A stretch of 17,790 nucleotides of DNA from Pseudomonadota bacterium (lineage in GTDB: Bacteria > Pseudomonadota > Alphaproteobacteria > Rhizobiales > Xanthobacteraceae): positions 1 to 17,790 of the forward strand of contig JAEYTJ010000255.1 of NCBI GenBank assembly GCA_023434095.1. Direction: 5' to 3'. Of the stretch, positions 1 through 8,465 are shown one piece after another. The position numbers and the translations under genes were made by a program. Every line of letters starts with the position of its first letter. Position 1 is the stretch's first letter. A model generated the notes under the pieces. The model saw nothing but the letters and a program-made list of their open reading frames with translations. It searched no databases and was not told the origin of the DNA.

Positions 1-116
1 CCTCTGCGGACCCTTGGTGGGAGATAGAGTGCGATATCCCTACGTCACGCTCAATCCGCCATCTGTCTGAGGGATTGCGCGCGGGCGGACGCGAAGTTGG
101 GCATGGGATGGGCGGT

Positions 117-135
117 CTGCCTGTTCGCTAGGCAG
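117..135. promoter_or_regulatory. Inverted repeat upstream of the importer operon, possible activator site
   Basis: CTGCCT (117-122) and AGGCAG (130-135) form a perfect 6-base dyad around a 7-base spacer. It lies about 95-115 bases before the sigma-54-like element at 230-244, a usual distance for the enhancer site of a sigma-54 activator. It does not match the NtrC consensus. The short arms could arise by chance in GC-rich DNA. Nothing else recognisable was found in bases 1-229. Confidence 0.2.
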
Positions 136-229
136 CGGCAGCGATCGTGCGGTAACGCGTTCCGCGCCGTGTCCTCGCAGCGTGGGCGTGAGCGCGATGG
201 GCCGGGATTCGCGGCAGGGTTGCCCCGGC

Positions 230-244
230 TGGCATATCGCTTGC
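230..244 (+). promoter_or_regulatory. Candidate sigma-54 (-24/-12) promoter of the polyamine-type importer
   Basis: The 15 bases TGGCATATCGCTTGC match the sigma-54 consensus TGGCACG-N4-TTGC at TGGCA and at all of TTGC. Exactly ten bases separate the -24 GG (231-232) from the -12 GC (243-244). Transcription would begin near base 256, giving a leader of about 34 bases before the ATG at 290. This supports that start over the upstream GTG at 182, which would lie outside the transcript. Control by sigma-54 is inference from the motif alone. Confidence 0.5.
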
Positions 245-289
245 GTGACGAGCCGCCTGTTCGCAGCCGCAGGGGGGCAGGCCGACCAC

Positions 290-1381
<1,092 letters not shown>

Positions 1382-1429
1382 CCCCTTCACCCGCTCCACG
1401 CCACCGCCGATAACGCTCGGGAGAGATTG

Positions 1430-2764
1430 ATGAGCCAGAAGACCACGGATCGCACCGGCGCCGCGGGCGCCGCTTCCGGAAAGGCCGCAAAGACGGCTGC
1501 CGGCGTCAGCCGCCGCGGCCTGCTGAAAGGGGCGGCGGCGCTGGGCGGCCTCGCCGTCGGCGGGCAGGCGGTGACCGGCTTCCCGACCATCTGGGCGCAA
1601 AACCCGATCACGCTGCGCCAGTTCGGCACCGGCGTGTCGAACCTCAACGCCATTGCCGAGAAGTGCAAGCAGGACCTCGGCATCACCCTGCAGATGACCG
1701 CGCTCGATTCCGACGCGGTGTCGCAGCGCGTGGTGACGCAGGCCAATTCCTTTGATATCGCCGATATCGAATACTGGATCTGCAAGAAGGTGTTCGCCGC
1801 CGGCACGCTGCAGCCGATGGATGTGACCAAGATCAAGTATTACGACCAGATCGTACCGATCTTCACCACCGGCAAGCTGACCCCGGAATCGAAGATCGCG
1901 CAGGGCACCGCGCCCAACACCGTCGGCTTCGTCGAGGGCCCGGATTCCAAGAAGTTCGCCGCCGCGCCGACGCAGTGGATGACGCTGATCCCGACCATCT
2001 ACAACGCCGACACGCTGGGCATCCGCCCCGATCTGGTCGGCCGTCCGATCAAGAACTGGAAGGACATTCTCGACCCCGCCTTCAAGGGCAAGACCTCGAT
2101 CCTGAACATCCCGTCCATCGGCATCATGGACGCGGCGATGATCTGCGAGAGCGCCGGCATCGTCAAATATGGCGACAAGGGCAACATGACCAAGGCGGAG
2201 ATCGACACGACGATCGATTTCCTCATCAAGACCAAGAAGGCCGGCCAGTTCCGCGCCTTCTGGAAGACCTTCGACGAGAGCGTGAACCTGATGGCCTCGG
2301 GCGAGGTGGTGATCCAGTCCATGTGGTCGCCGGCGGTGGCGGCGGTGCGCTCGAAGGGCATTCCCTGCGTCTACCAGCCGCTGGAAGAGGGCTACCGCGC
2401 CTGGGGCGGCGGCCTCGGCATCGCCAAGCACCTGAAGGGCGCGCAGCTCGACGCGGCCTATGAGTACATCAACTGGTATCTTTCCGGCTGGGTCGGCGCC
2501 TATCTCAACCGGCAGGGCTACTATTCCGCCGTTCTCTCCACCGCCGAGAAGAACATGACGCCGGACGAATGGGCGTTCTGGATGCTCGGCCAGCCGGCCA
2601 AGACCGACATTCTCTCGCCCGAGGGCAAGGTGATGTACACCGCCGGCGCGGTGCGCGACGGCGGCTCGTTCGAGGAGCGCATGGGCGCGGTGGCGTGCTG
2701 GAACTCGGTCATGGACGAGGACCGCTACATGGTCCGCCGCTGGAACGAGTTCATCGCCGCGTGA
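1430..2764 (+). CDS. Periplasmic substrate-binding protein of a polyamine-type ABC importer, Tat signal
   Basis: Extracellular solute-binding protein, 444 residues, of the PotD/PotF/YdcS kind. It delivers ligand to the two permeases encoded downstream. The N-terminus has a long hydrophilic stretch, a twin-arginine motif SRRGLLKG (arginines 28-29), a hydrophobic segment and a likely cleavage after Ala56. This points to export in folded form by the Tat system. Family features include repeated aromatic patches and the WGGGLGIAK segment late in the chain. The gene starts 48 bases after the ATPase stop, with GGGAGAG (1419-1425) as ribosome site. The ATG at 1430 is preferred over the adjoining in-frame TTG at 1427. 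The ligand is unassigned: polyamine is most likely by family, but opines, aminophosphonates and other cations occur in related systems. Confidence 0.88.
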   Translation: MSQKTTDRTGAAGAASGKAAKTAAGVSRRGLLKGAAALGGLAVGGQAVTGFPTIWAQNPITLRQFGTGVSNLNAIAEKCKQDLGITLQMTALDSDAVSQRVVTQANSFDIADIEYWICKKVFAAGTLQPMDVTKIKYYDQIVPIFTTGKLTPESKIAQGTAPNTVGFVEGPDSKKFAAAPTQWMTLIPTIYNADTLGIRPDLVGRPIKNWKDILDPAFKGKTSILNIPSIGIMDAAMICESAGIVKYGDKGNMTKAEIDTTIDFLIKTKKAGQFRAFWKTFDESVNLMASGEVVIQSMWSPAVAAVRSKGIPCVYQPLEEGYRAWGGGLGIAKHLKGAQLDAAYEYINWYLSGWVGAYLNRQGYYSAVLSTAEKNMTPDEWAFWMLGQPAKTDILSPEGKVMYTAGAVRDGGSFEERMGAVACWNSVMDEDRYMVRRWNEFIAA

Positions 2765-2790
2765 GGCACGGCCATCGCCTGGGAGCGGGC

Positions 2791-2913
2791 CTGCGTACAT
2801 CGAGGCTCGCTCCGCTCGCACCTCAGCATGACGAGGGGGAGAGGCCAGCCGTCTTCCCCTCGCGGACGTCATCCTGAGGTGCCCGGGCCAGGCCCGGGCC
2901 TCGAAGGATGCTC
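2791..2913. repeat. Head-to-head pair of palindromic intergenic repeats, unit 1
   Basis: Two elements face each other in the gap between the binding protein and the first permease. Element A (2791-2835) reads CTGCGT..TCGAGGCTCGC, a short loop, then GCTCGCACCTC and GCATGACG. Element B (2865-2913, 49 bases) lies in the opposite orientation, with outer arms GACGTCATCCTGAGGTGC and GGGCCTCGAAGGATGCTC. The core of B is a perfect 9-base hairpin with a one-base loop, GCCCGGGCCAGGCCCGGGC (2881-2899). The paired layout resembles enterobacterial BIMEs. The unit could stabilise the upstream mRNA or lower expression of the permeases. Unit 2 at 3823-3936 is its inverted counterpart. Confidence 0.85.
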
Positions 2914-2931
2914 GGTAATGCCCACGTTCAC

Positions 2932-2936
2932 CGGAA
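2932..2936 (+). promoter_or_regulatory. Ribosome binding site that decides the start of the first permease
   Basis: GGAAG lies seven bases before the ATG at 2944. The other in-frame ATG, at 2908, falls inside palindromic repeat element B and has no comparable site, so 2944 is the better start. Confidence 0.6.
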
Positions 2937-2943
2937 GCCCCGC

Positions 2944-3795
2944 ATGACCCTGTCCCGGATCGCCCCCTATCTGCAGGCCACGCCGCTGACGCTGATCCTC
3001 GCGGCGTTTCTCGTGCTGCCGATCGCCACCATCGTGATGGTGAGCTTCTGGGACTACGATTCGATCCAGATCTTCCCGGCCTTCGTCTTCACCAATTACG
3101 AGGAGACGATCACCTCGCCGGTGACCTGGAGCACCTATCTCAACACGCTGAAATACACCGTCATCGTCTGGGCGGTGACGCTGGTCGTCGGCTTCTGGGT
3201 CGCCTACTACCTCGCCTTCCATATCCGCTCGGCGACGATGCAGATGGTGCTGTTCCTGGTCTGCACCATTCCGTTCCTGACCTCGAACATCATCCGCATG
3301 ATCTCGTGGATCCCGTTCCTCGGACGCAACGGGCTGCTGAACCAGACGCTGATGACGATGGGCGTGATCGACCGGCCGCTGGAATTCCTGCTGTTCTCCG
3401 ATTTCGCGGTCGTGCTGGCCATGGTGCATCTCTACACGCTGTTCATGGTCACCCCGATCTTCAACACGCTGATGCGCATCGACCGGGCTCTGATCGAGGC
3501 GGCGCGGGATGCGGGCGCCAACGCCTTCCAGATCCTCACCAATGTGATCATCCCGCTGGCCAAGCCCGGCATCGCCATCGGCTCGATCTTCGTGGTGACG
3601 CTTGTCATGGGCGACTTCATCACCGTGCGCTTCATGTCCGGCGGGCAATCGGCCTCGGTAGGACTGATGATGGCGAACCAGATCGCGCTGCTGCAATACC
3701 CGGCAGCGGCGGCGAACGCGGTGATACTGCTCGCGCTCGTCCTGCTGCTGGTCGCCGCCATCCTGCGCATCGTCAACATCCGCAAGGAGCTGTGA
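2944..3795 (+). CDS. PotB-like ABC transporter permease
   Basis: Inner-membrane permease of the polyamine-type importer, 283 residues, normal for PotB-type subunits. The first membrane span is at about residues 13-35, followed by further hydrophobic spans typical of the six-helix fold. The cytoplasmic EAA loop that contacts the ATPase is EAARDAGANAFQILTN followed by PLAKPG (about residues 184-209). The start at 2944 is supported by GGAAG at 2932-2936. Starting at 2908 would add 12 residues encoded by repeat DNA. The 179-base gap to the binding-protein gene is filled mostly by repeat unit 1, and the 162-base gap after the gene by unit 2, so this gene alone is bracketed by the inverted composite repeat. 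It is expected to pair with the PotC-like protein as a heterodimer. Confidence 0.92.
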   Translation: MTLSRIAPYLQATPLTLILAAFLVLPIATIVMVSFWDYDSIQIFPAFVFTNYEETITSPVTWSTYLNTLKYTVIVWAVTLVVGFWVAYYLAFHIRSATMQMVLFLVCTIPFLTSNIIRMISWIPFLGRNGLLNQTLMTMGVIDRPLEFLLFSDFAVVLAMVHLYTLFMVTPIFNTLMRIDRALIEAARDAGANAFQILTNVIIPLAKPGIAIGSIFVVTLVMGDFITVRFMSGGQSASVGLMMANQIALLQYPAAAANAVILLALVLLLVAAILRIVNIRKEL

Positions 3796-3822
3796 GATGC
3801 GGGCCGGGACGACGCGCGGGGC

Positions 3823-3936
3823 GAGCATCCTTCGAGGCCCGGCCGCCGGCCGTGCACCTCAGGATGACGTCGAGCCGGCGGGGACAACGGCCCGTCATGC
3901 GGAGGTGCGAGCGCCCGCGAGCCTCGAAGCACGCAG
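3823..3936. repeat. Head-to-head pair of palindromic intergenic repeats, unit 2 (inverse of unit 1)
   Basis: Element C (3823-3871, 49 bases) is the same subtype as element B of unit 1 but in the other orientation. Its outer 18 bases on each side are identical to B's reverse complement, and only the 13-base core differs. Element D (3891-3936) is the inverse of element A, sharing CTGCGT, TTCGAGGCTCGC-like and GCTCGCACCTC blocks. The spacers are also related: CCGTTGTCCCCGCCGG in the reverse complement here against CCGTCTTCCCCTCGCG in unit 1. The whole unit is thus a diverged reverse complement of 2791-2913. Confidence 0.85.
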
Positions 3937-3957
3937 GCCCATGGGGAGGACCAGCCG

Positions 3958-4788
3958 ATGAACTCCGAAAAGCGCGGCCCCGGCTTCTACGTGCTCACCG
4001 CCTTCTTCGTCCTGTTCGTGCTGTTCCTCTACGGCCCGCTGTCGACCATCTTCATCCTGTCATTCCAGGGGCCGAATGGGGGCCTTACCTTCCCGATGAA
4101 CGGTGTGTCGCTGCGCTGGTTCGAGAATCTCCTGTTCGAGCAGCAGGCGGTGGGGGATTTCGGCGGTGCCTTCTCGCGTTCGCTCGTTCTCGGGCTGATG
4201 ACCATGCTGACGACGGTGGTGGTCTCGCTGCTCGCGGGCCTCGCCTTCCGCCGGCGCTTTCTCGGCAGCGGGCCGCTGTTCTACCTCACCATCGCCAGCC
4301 TGATCGTGCCCTCGATCCTGATCTCGCTCGGCATCGGGCTCGCCTTCAACGTTTTCGGGCTGGAGCCGGCCTGGTACTCCTCCGGCTTCGGCGCGCATCT
4401 CACCTGGACGCTGCCCTTCGGCCTCCTGATCATGTTCGCGGTCTTCAACCGCTTCAACCCGGCCTATGAGGAGGCCGCGCGCGACCTCGGAGCCAGCCCG
4501 TGGCAGACCTTCGCTCATGTCGTGCTGCCGATCATCCTGCCGAGCCTCGTCGGCGTCGGTCTGTTCGGCTTCACCCTCTCCTATGACGAATTCGCCCGCA
4601 CGCTGATGACCTCCGGCAGCTTCAACACGCTGCCGCTGGAAATCTACGGCATGACCACCAACGTCACGACGCCGGTGCTCTATGCGCTGGGCACGGTCAC
4701 GACGGTGTTCTCCATGGCGGTGATCCTCATCGCCCTGGCGACCATAGCCGTGCTGCGCAAGCGTCGTGCGCGGCGGCTGGCGGGGTGA
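3958..4788 (+). CDS. PotC-like ABC transporter permease
   Basis: Second inner-membrane permease of the importer, 276 residues, usual for PotC. The first membrane span is at about residues 11-35 and the last ends in a basic tail (RKRRARR). The EAA loop is EEAARDLGASPWQTFAHVVLP (about 171-191). The ATG at 3958 has a strong ribosome site, GGGGAGGA (3943-3950), seven bases upstream and outside the repeat, so translation should not depend on the upstream gene. It is the last gene of the operon. Its stop is only five bases from the stop of the convergent receptor gene, leaving no space for a separate terminator. Confidence 0.92.
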   Translation: MNSEKRGPGFYVLTAFFVLFVLFLYGPLSTIFILSFQGPNGGLTFPMNGVSLRWFENLLFEQQAVGDFGGAFSRSLVLGLMTMLTTVVVSLLAGLAFRRRFLGSGPLFYLTIASLIVPSILISLGIGLAFNVFGLEPAWYSSGFGAHLTWTLPFGLLIMFAVFNRFNPAYEEAARDLGASPWQTFAHVVLPIILPSLVGVGLFGFTLSYDEFARTLMTSGSFNTLPLEIYGMTTNVTTPVLYALGTVTTVFSMAVILIALATIAVLRKRRARRLAG

Positions 4789-4793
4789 GGGGC

Positions 4794-6269
4794 TCAGGCG
4801 ATCGTTCGTGAGCGCGTGCGCAGTTCCTCGGAAGCGGTCTCCAGATGCCGCGTCGAGGCGGCGATGGCGCCCATGCTGCCGGCGATGGTTCCCACGCCCT
4901 GCGCGGCGGCCTGCATGCTGAGCGACATGTCGCGTGCCACCGCCGACTGTTCCTCCACAGCGCCGGCAATGCCGGTCGAAATTGCGTTGATGTCACCGAT
5001 GCGTCGGCCTATGGCGGCGAGGGCTGCCACGGTCTGCCGCGTGCAGTCCCGAATGGCGGCAATCTGGGAGGCGATCTGACCGGTGGCATCTGCCGTCTGG
5101 CCGGCCAGTTGCTTGACCTCCGTCGCCACCACCGAGAAGCCGCGCCCGGCTTCGCCCGCCCGTGCCGCCTCTATGGTCGCGTTCAGGGCGAGCAGGTTGG
5201 TCTGGCCGGCGATCTTGGTGATCAGGTCGATGACGAGCCCGATGCGCTGGGCGGTCTGCGTGAGGGCCGAGACGACCTCATGGGCGCGGGTGTTCTCCAC
5301 CACCGCTTCGCGGGAATTCTCAAGTGCCACCGCAACCTGCCGGCTGATTTCGCTGATCGAGGCGGAGAGTTCCTCCGCGCCTGAGGCCACCGCATTGATG
5401 CCGACCGTGGTCTGTTCGGTTGCCTGCGAGGCGGTGGCGGCCTGGTGGCTGGCGTCGCCGATCTCGTGCGCGATACGCTCGATATCGGCGCCGATCAGAT
5501 TCTGCAGCGCTTCGCGATGCCGGCGCTGAAGCACCTCGGCGGTGATGTCGGTGGCGAATTTGACCACTTTGGCCAGGCGGCCGGCGGCATCGAAGACGGG
5601 GTTGTAGCTGGCCTGAATCCACACGTCCCGCCCGCCCTTGGCGATCCTGTGGAACTGCCCGGCCTGAAAGGTGCCGCGCCCGAGCCCGGTCCAGAAGGCG
5701 CGATAGGCCGGCGTGTCGCGCTCCTGTGGGGGGACGAACAGCCCGTGGTGCTGGCCGCGAATCTCGTCGAGCGTGTAGCCCATCGCGTCGAGGAAGTTCT
5801 GGTTGGCATCCAGCACGTGGCCGTCGGTCGTGAAATGGATGATGGCCTGCGAGGTGCTGGCGGCACGGAGGAGGCTTCCATACTCTGCCAGCTCCGCCTT
5901 TTGCGCCGACACGTCGGAGGCGAATTTGATCACCTTGACGACCTCGCCGCGCACGACGATGGGATTGTAGGTCGCCTGGATGAAGACCGAGCGGCCATCT
6001 TTCGTGACGCGCTGGAATTCGGCCGATTTGAATTCGCCCCGGCGCAGGTCATCCCAGAACGCGCCATAGGATTCGCTGGAGAACTCGTCGGGACGGACGA
6101 ACAGCGTGTGCGGCTGGCCGACGATTTCCCCGAGCTCATAGCCCAGGAGCGCCAGAAAATTCCCGTTGGCGGTGAGGACGCGGGCCTCCGGCGTGAACTC
6201 GATCACCGCGAGCGAACGGTCGAGAGCTTCCAGGGTCAGAAGGGCGTGTCGGTTCGACAACAGCGGCAT
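4794..6269 (-). CDS. Soluble double-PAS methyl-accepting chemotaxis-type receptor (BdlA-like architecture)
   Basis: Signalling protein of 491 residues with no membrane span or HAMP domain, so probably cytoplasmic. Two homologous PAS domains (about 12-122 and 130-244) share the pattern LFV.P, FW..L..G.F, F.R..K.GR, IQA.YNP and KFA.D, which suggests tandem duplication. The chemoreceptor signalling region (about 260-480) contains the conserved hairpin tip with KIAGQTNLLALNATIEAARA and GFSVVATEVKQLA (351-389), which contacts CheA and CheW. No NWETF-type tether is present at the C-terminus. The order PAS-PAS-MCP without a membrane segment is that of Pseudomonas BdlA (biofilm dispersal), and the cofactor or signal is unknown. 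The ATG at 6269 has GGAGAG (complement of 6276-6281) six bases upstream. No other chemotaxis gene is in the window, so its output could be taxis or another response. Confidence 0.9.
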   Translation of the reverse strand: MPLLSNRHALLTLEALDRSLAVIEFTPEARVLTANGNFLALLGYELGEIVGQPHTLFVRPDEFSSESYGAFWDDLRRGEFKSAEFQRVTKDGRSVFIQATYNPIVVRGEVVKVIKFASDVSAQKAELAEYGSLLRAASTSQAIIHFTTDGHVLDANQNFLDAMGYTLDEIRGQHHGLFVPPQERDTPAYRAFWTGLGRGTFQAGQFHRIAKGGRDVWIQASYNPVFDAAGRLAKVVKFATDITAEVLQRRHREALQNLIGADIERIAHEIGDASHQAATASQATEQTTVGINAVASGAEELSASISEISRQVAVALENSREAVVENTRAHEVVSALTQTAQRIGLVIDLITKIAGQTNLLALNATIEAARAGEAGRGFSVVATEVKQLAGQTADATGQIASQIAAIRDCTRQTVAALAAIGRRIGDINAISTGIAGAVEEQSAVARDMSLSMQAAAQGVGTIAGSMGAIAASTRHLETASEELRTRSRTIA

Positions 6270-6416
6270 TCAACGCTCTCCACTCGCCGCCCGCGTGCGG
6301 CGATGAGTTTCGGTAGAAGGCGAGGCTTGCTTCAGGATTGCGCGCGGCGGACTTCACGCGGCTTTTCCTGTCGCTGCACGACGGATTTGCTAGGATGCCG
6401 CTACGGCCGGCAAGGG

Positions 6417-6437
6417 CCGTTCGCCGGGTCCGAACGG
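6417..6437. promoter_or_regulatory. Inverted repeat in the divergent region, possible operator or leader hairpin
   Basis: CCGTTCG (6417-6423) and CGAACGG (6431-6437) form a perfect 7-base dyad around a 7-base spacer. It lies 30 bases before the small secreted protein and between two divergent genes. It could be an operator or a hairpin in the leader. The rest of this 197-base divergent region (6270-6466) showed no clear promoter box. Confidence 0.3.
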
Positions 6438-6466
6438 GCGCGGCGAGGTGATGTCGGGAGCCCCCC

Positions 6467-6757
6467 ATGCGAAGCGTCCTCTTCCTCTCCGCCGCGCTGA
6501 TCCTCGGTGCCGTTTCGGCGCAGGCCCAGGAAACGCCGCTCTCCACCACCATGAGCTGCGCGGCGGTCAACGCGCTGGTGCAGCAGCGCGGCCAGGTGGT
6601 GTTCGACACCGGCGGCGGCGAACTGAGCCGCGTCGTCTCCAATCCGAGCCTGTGCATGGCATCCGACGGCGGCGCGCCGAGCTGGATTCCCTCGCAGGAC
6701 CAGAGCCAGTGCCTCGCCGGCTATCGCTGCCAGGAACGCTCCGGCCACGGCAACTAG
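6467..6757 (+). CDS. Small secreted four-cysteine protein of unknown function
   Basis: A 96-residue protein whose function I do not recognise. It starts with a clear Sec signal peptide (residues 1-20, cleavage after AQA). The mature part is about 76 residues with four cysteines (31, 63, 82, 88), compatible with two disulfides in the periplasm. GGGAG (6456-6460) lies six bases before the ATG, a good ribosome site, and codon use is like that of the neighbours. It resembles short secreted hypothetical proteins of Hyphomicrobiales (impression from memory, not a search). Its TAG stop shares the palindrome CTAG with the stop of the convergent permease, a 4-base tail-to-tail overlap. Confidence 0.8.
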   Translation: MRSVLFLSAALILGAVSAQAQETPLSTTMSCAAVNALVQQRGQVVFDTGGGELSRVVSNPSLCMASDGGAPSWIPSQDQSQCLAGYRCQERSGHGN

Positions 6758-7536
6758 GCCGATCCGCTCTCCGTTGCGAGCCTGCGGCGCAGCAGCGCCC
6801 GCTGCGCCTCGCCCAGCGCCAGGTCGACGGTGACGGCGAACAGCGCCACCAGCACCGTTCCCTGCAGCACGAAGGCCGGGTTGTCGCCCGACAGCCCATC
6901 GATGATCGGCGAGCCGAGCGTCAGCGCGCCGACCGTCGAGCCGATGGTCGCGGTGCCGATGCCGATCGTCACCGAGGTGCGGATGCCGGCGAAGAGAATT
7001 GGCGCGGCGAGTGGAAGCTCGATCCGCCACAGCCGGCCGGCGGGGGAAAAGCCGCTGCCGTCCGCCGCCTCCACTACGGAGGCGGGCACGCTGCGCAGCC
7101 CTGCCATGCCGGCGCCCATCACCGGCAGCACGCCGTAGAGCACAAGGGCGAAGGCGGTCGGCAGCGCGCCGTAGCCGAGGCTCGGCACGGCGAGAGCCAG
7201 GACGGCGACGGGCGGGAAGGTCTGGGCGAGCGCGCCGAGCCGGTCCAGCGTCGCCGCGGAGGCGCGGCCCATCGGCCGGGTGGCGAACAGCGCGGCGGCC
7301 ATGCCGAGGGCGATGGCGACGAGGCTCGCCGATCCCGTCAGCAGCGCATGCGTGGCGACCAGCTCGGGAAAGCTGGCTCTGGTGTAGACGAGCCGCGTGC
7401 CCGGCGGAAACAGCCAGCCGAGATGCGGCGCCAGTGCCTCCATGCCGAAGGTGAGGGCGAGGAACACCGCCCCGACCCAGATCGCCGGCCGGCGGGCGAG
7501 GCGCCCTGCCGCCCTCATCGCTCGCCTCGACCTCAT
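6754..7536 (-). CDS. yehW: Osmoprotectant ABC transporter permease, YehW-like
   Basis: Inner-membrane permease of a quaternary-amine/osmoprotectant importer, 260 residues. It is the last gene of the osmF-yehY-yehX-yehW-type operon. Hydrophobic spans are spread along the chain, and the EAA-type loop VVEAADGSGFSPAGRLW with ELPLAAP lies at about residues 154-178. The ATG at 7536 overlaps the TGA of the ATPase gene in the four bases ATGA, the usual sign of translational coupling, so it is preferred over the internal ATG at 7518. The 3' end overlaps the convergent small gene by four bases. The gene order matches E. coli yehZYXW, and the ligand (glycine betaine, choline or related) is not shown by the sequence. 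Confidence 0.88.
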   Translation of the reverse strand: MRSRRAMRAAGRLARRPAIWVGAVFLALTFGMEALAPHLGWLFPPGTRLVYTRASFPELVATHALLTGSASLVAIALGMAAALFATRPMGRASAATLDRLGALAQTFPPVAVLALAVPSLGYGALPTAFALVLYGVLPVMGAGMAGLRSVPASVVEAADGSGFSPAGRLWRIELPLAAPILFAGIRTSVTIGIGTATIGSTVGALTLGSPIIDGLSGDNPAFVLQGTVLVALFAVTVDLALGEAQRALLRRRLATESGSA

Positions 7537-8465
7537 GGTCGGACGAGATCGGCGAGGGTGAGCGTGCCGGCCCGGCCATCCGCGGCGTCCCGCACCGCGA
7601 GCTGTGAGCGGCCCTCCGCCACCATGCGGGCCAGCGCCGCCTCAAGCGTCGCCGCGGCGTCGATCGGCTCGCCTTCCACCGGCCGCGGGTCGTGGAAATC
7701 CGCGCGGTCGCCGACGCTCAGCGCCTTGAGCCGGTTGAGCCCGCGCAGCGGTCCACCGAAGAAGCGCGCCACCTCGTCATGTGCCGGGTGGGCCAGCACC
7801 TGCGCCGGCGTGCCAGTCTGCAACAGGCGCCCCTGGTGCAGCACGGCGAGCGTGCCGCCGAGGCGGATCGCCTCCTCCACGTCATGGGTGACGAGCAGAA
7901 TGGTGGTGCCGGTGCGCCGCTGAATGTCCAGCAGGCTGTCCTGCAGCCCGCGCCGCGTCGGCGGATCGACGGCGCCGAAGGGCTCGTCCATCAGCAGCAC
8001 TTCGGGATCGCCCGCCAGCGCCCGTGCCACCCCGACGCGCTGCTGCTGGCCGCCGGACAGCTCGTCCGGGTAGCGCCGCGCATGGGTTTCGGGCGGCAGG
8101 CCGACGAGGTCGAGCAGTTCGGCCACCCGCTCGCGGATGCGCGGCCGAGGCCAGCCGAGAAGCGTGGGCACGGTGGCGACGTTGCGCTCCACGCTCCAAT
8201 GCGGGAACAGCCCGACGGACTGGATGACATAGCCCATGCGGCGGCGCAGCTCGACGGGGGCGATGCTGGTCACATCGGTCCCATCGAACCGGATGCTCCC
8301 CTCATCGGCCTCCAGCAAACGGTTGGTCAAACGTAGCAGCGTCGACTTGCCGGAACCGGAGGTTCCCACCAGCGTGCACATGCTTCCCCGCGCCACGTCG
8401 AGCGTTACCGCGTCGACGGCTGTCATCCCGCCGAAGCGCTTCGAGACCGCCTCGAACCGGATCAT
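7533..8465 (-). CDS. yehX: Osmoprotectant ABC transporter ATP-binding protein, YehX/OpuCA-like
   Basis: Cytoplasmic ATPase of 310 residues energising the osmoprotectant importer. Visible motifs are Walker A GTSGSGKST (34-42), the Q-loop glutamine at 82, signature LSGGQ (136-140), Walker B VLLMDEP (156-162) and the H-loop histidine at 194 in LVTHD. After about residue 240 there is a tail of roughly 70 residues that resembles a single CBS-like regulatory module rather than the CBS pair of OpuAA. Such modules sense ionic strength or nucleotides in related transporters, but this is inference here. It is joined by 4-base overlaps to both neighbouring genes, consistent with fixed stoichiometry. Confidence 0.9.
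   Translation of the reverse strand: MIRFEAVSKRFGGMTAVDAVTLDVARGSMCTLVGTSGSGKSTLLRLTNRLLEADEGSIRFDGTDVTSIAPVELRRRMGYVIQSVGLFPHWSVERNVATVPTLLGWPRPRIRERVAELLDLVGLPPETHARRYPDELSGGQQQRVGVARALAGDPEVLLMDEPFGAVDPPTRRGLQDSLLDIQRRTGTTILLVTHDVEEAIRLGGTLAVLHQGRLLQTGTPAQVLAHPAHDEVARFFGGPLRGLNRLKALSVGDRADFHDPRPVEGEPIDAAATLEAALARMVAEGRSQLAVRDAADGRAGTLTLADLVRP

Noticed and set aside
182..289. A longer ATPase start at a GTG 36 codons upstream
   Set aside because: It would lie upstream of the predicted sigma-54 transcription start, and the added residues do not resemble the family.
2908..2943. A longer PotB-like start at the ATG at 2908
   Set aside because: The ATG lies inside the palindromic repeat and lacks a ribosome site; 2944 has GGAAG seven bases upstream.
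2791..3936. A transposon carrying the PotB-like gene between inverted repeats
   Set aside because: There is no transposase or target duplication, and the gene is a normal part of the operon; the repeats are of the interspersed palindromic type.
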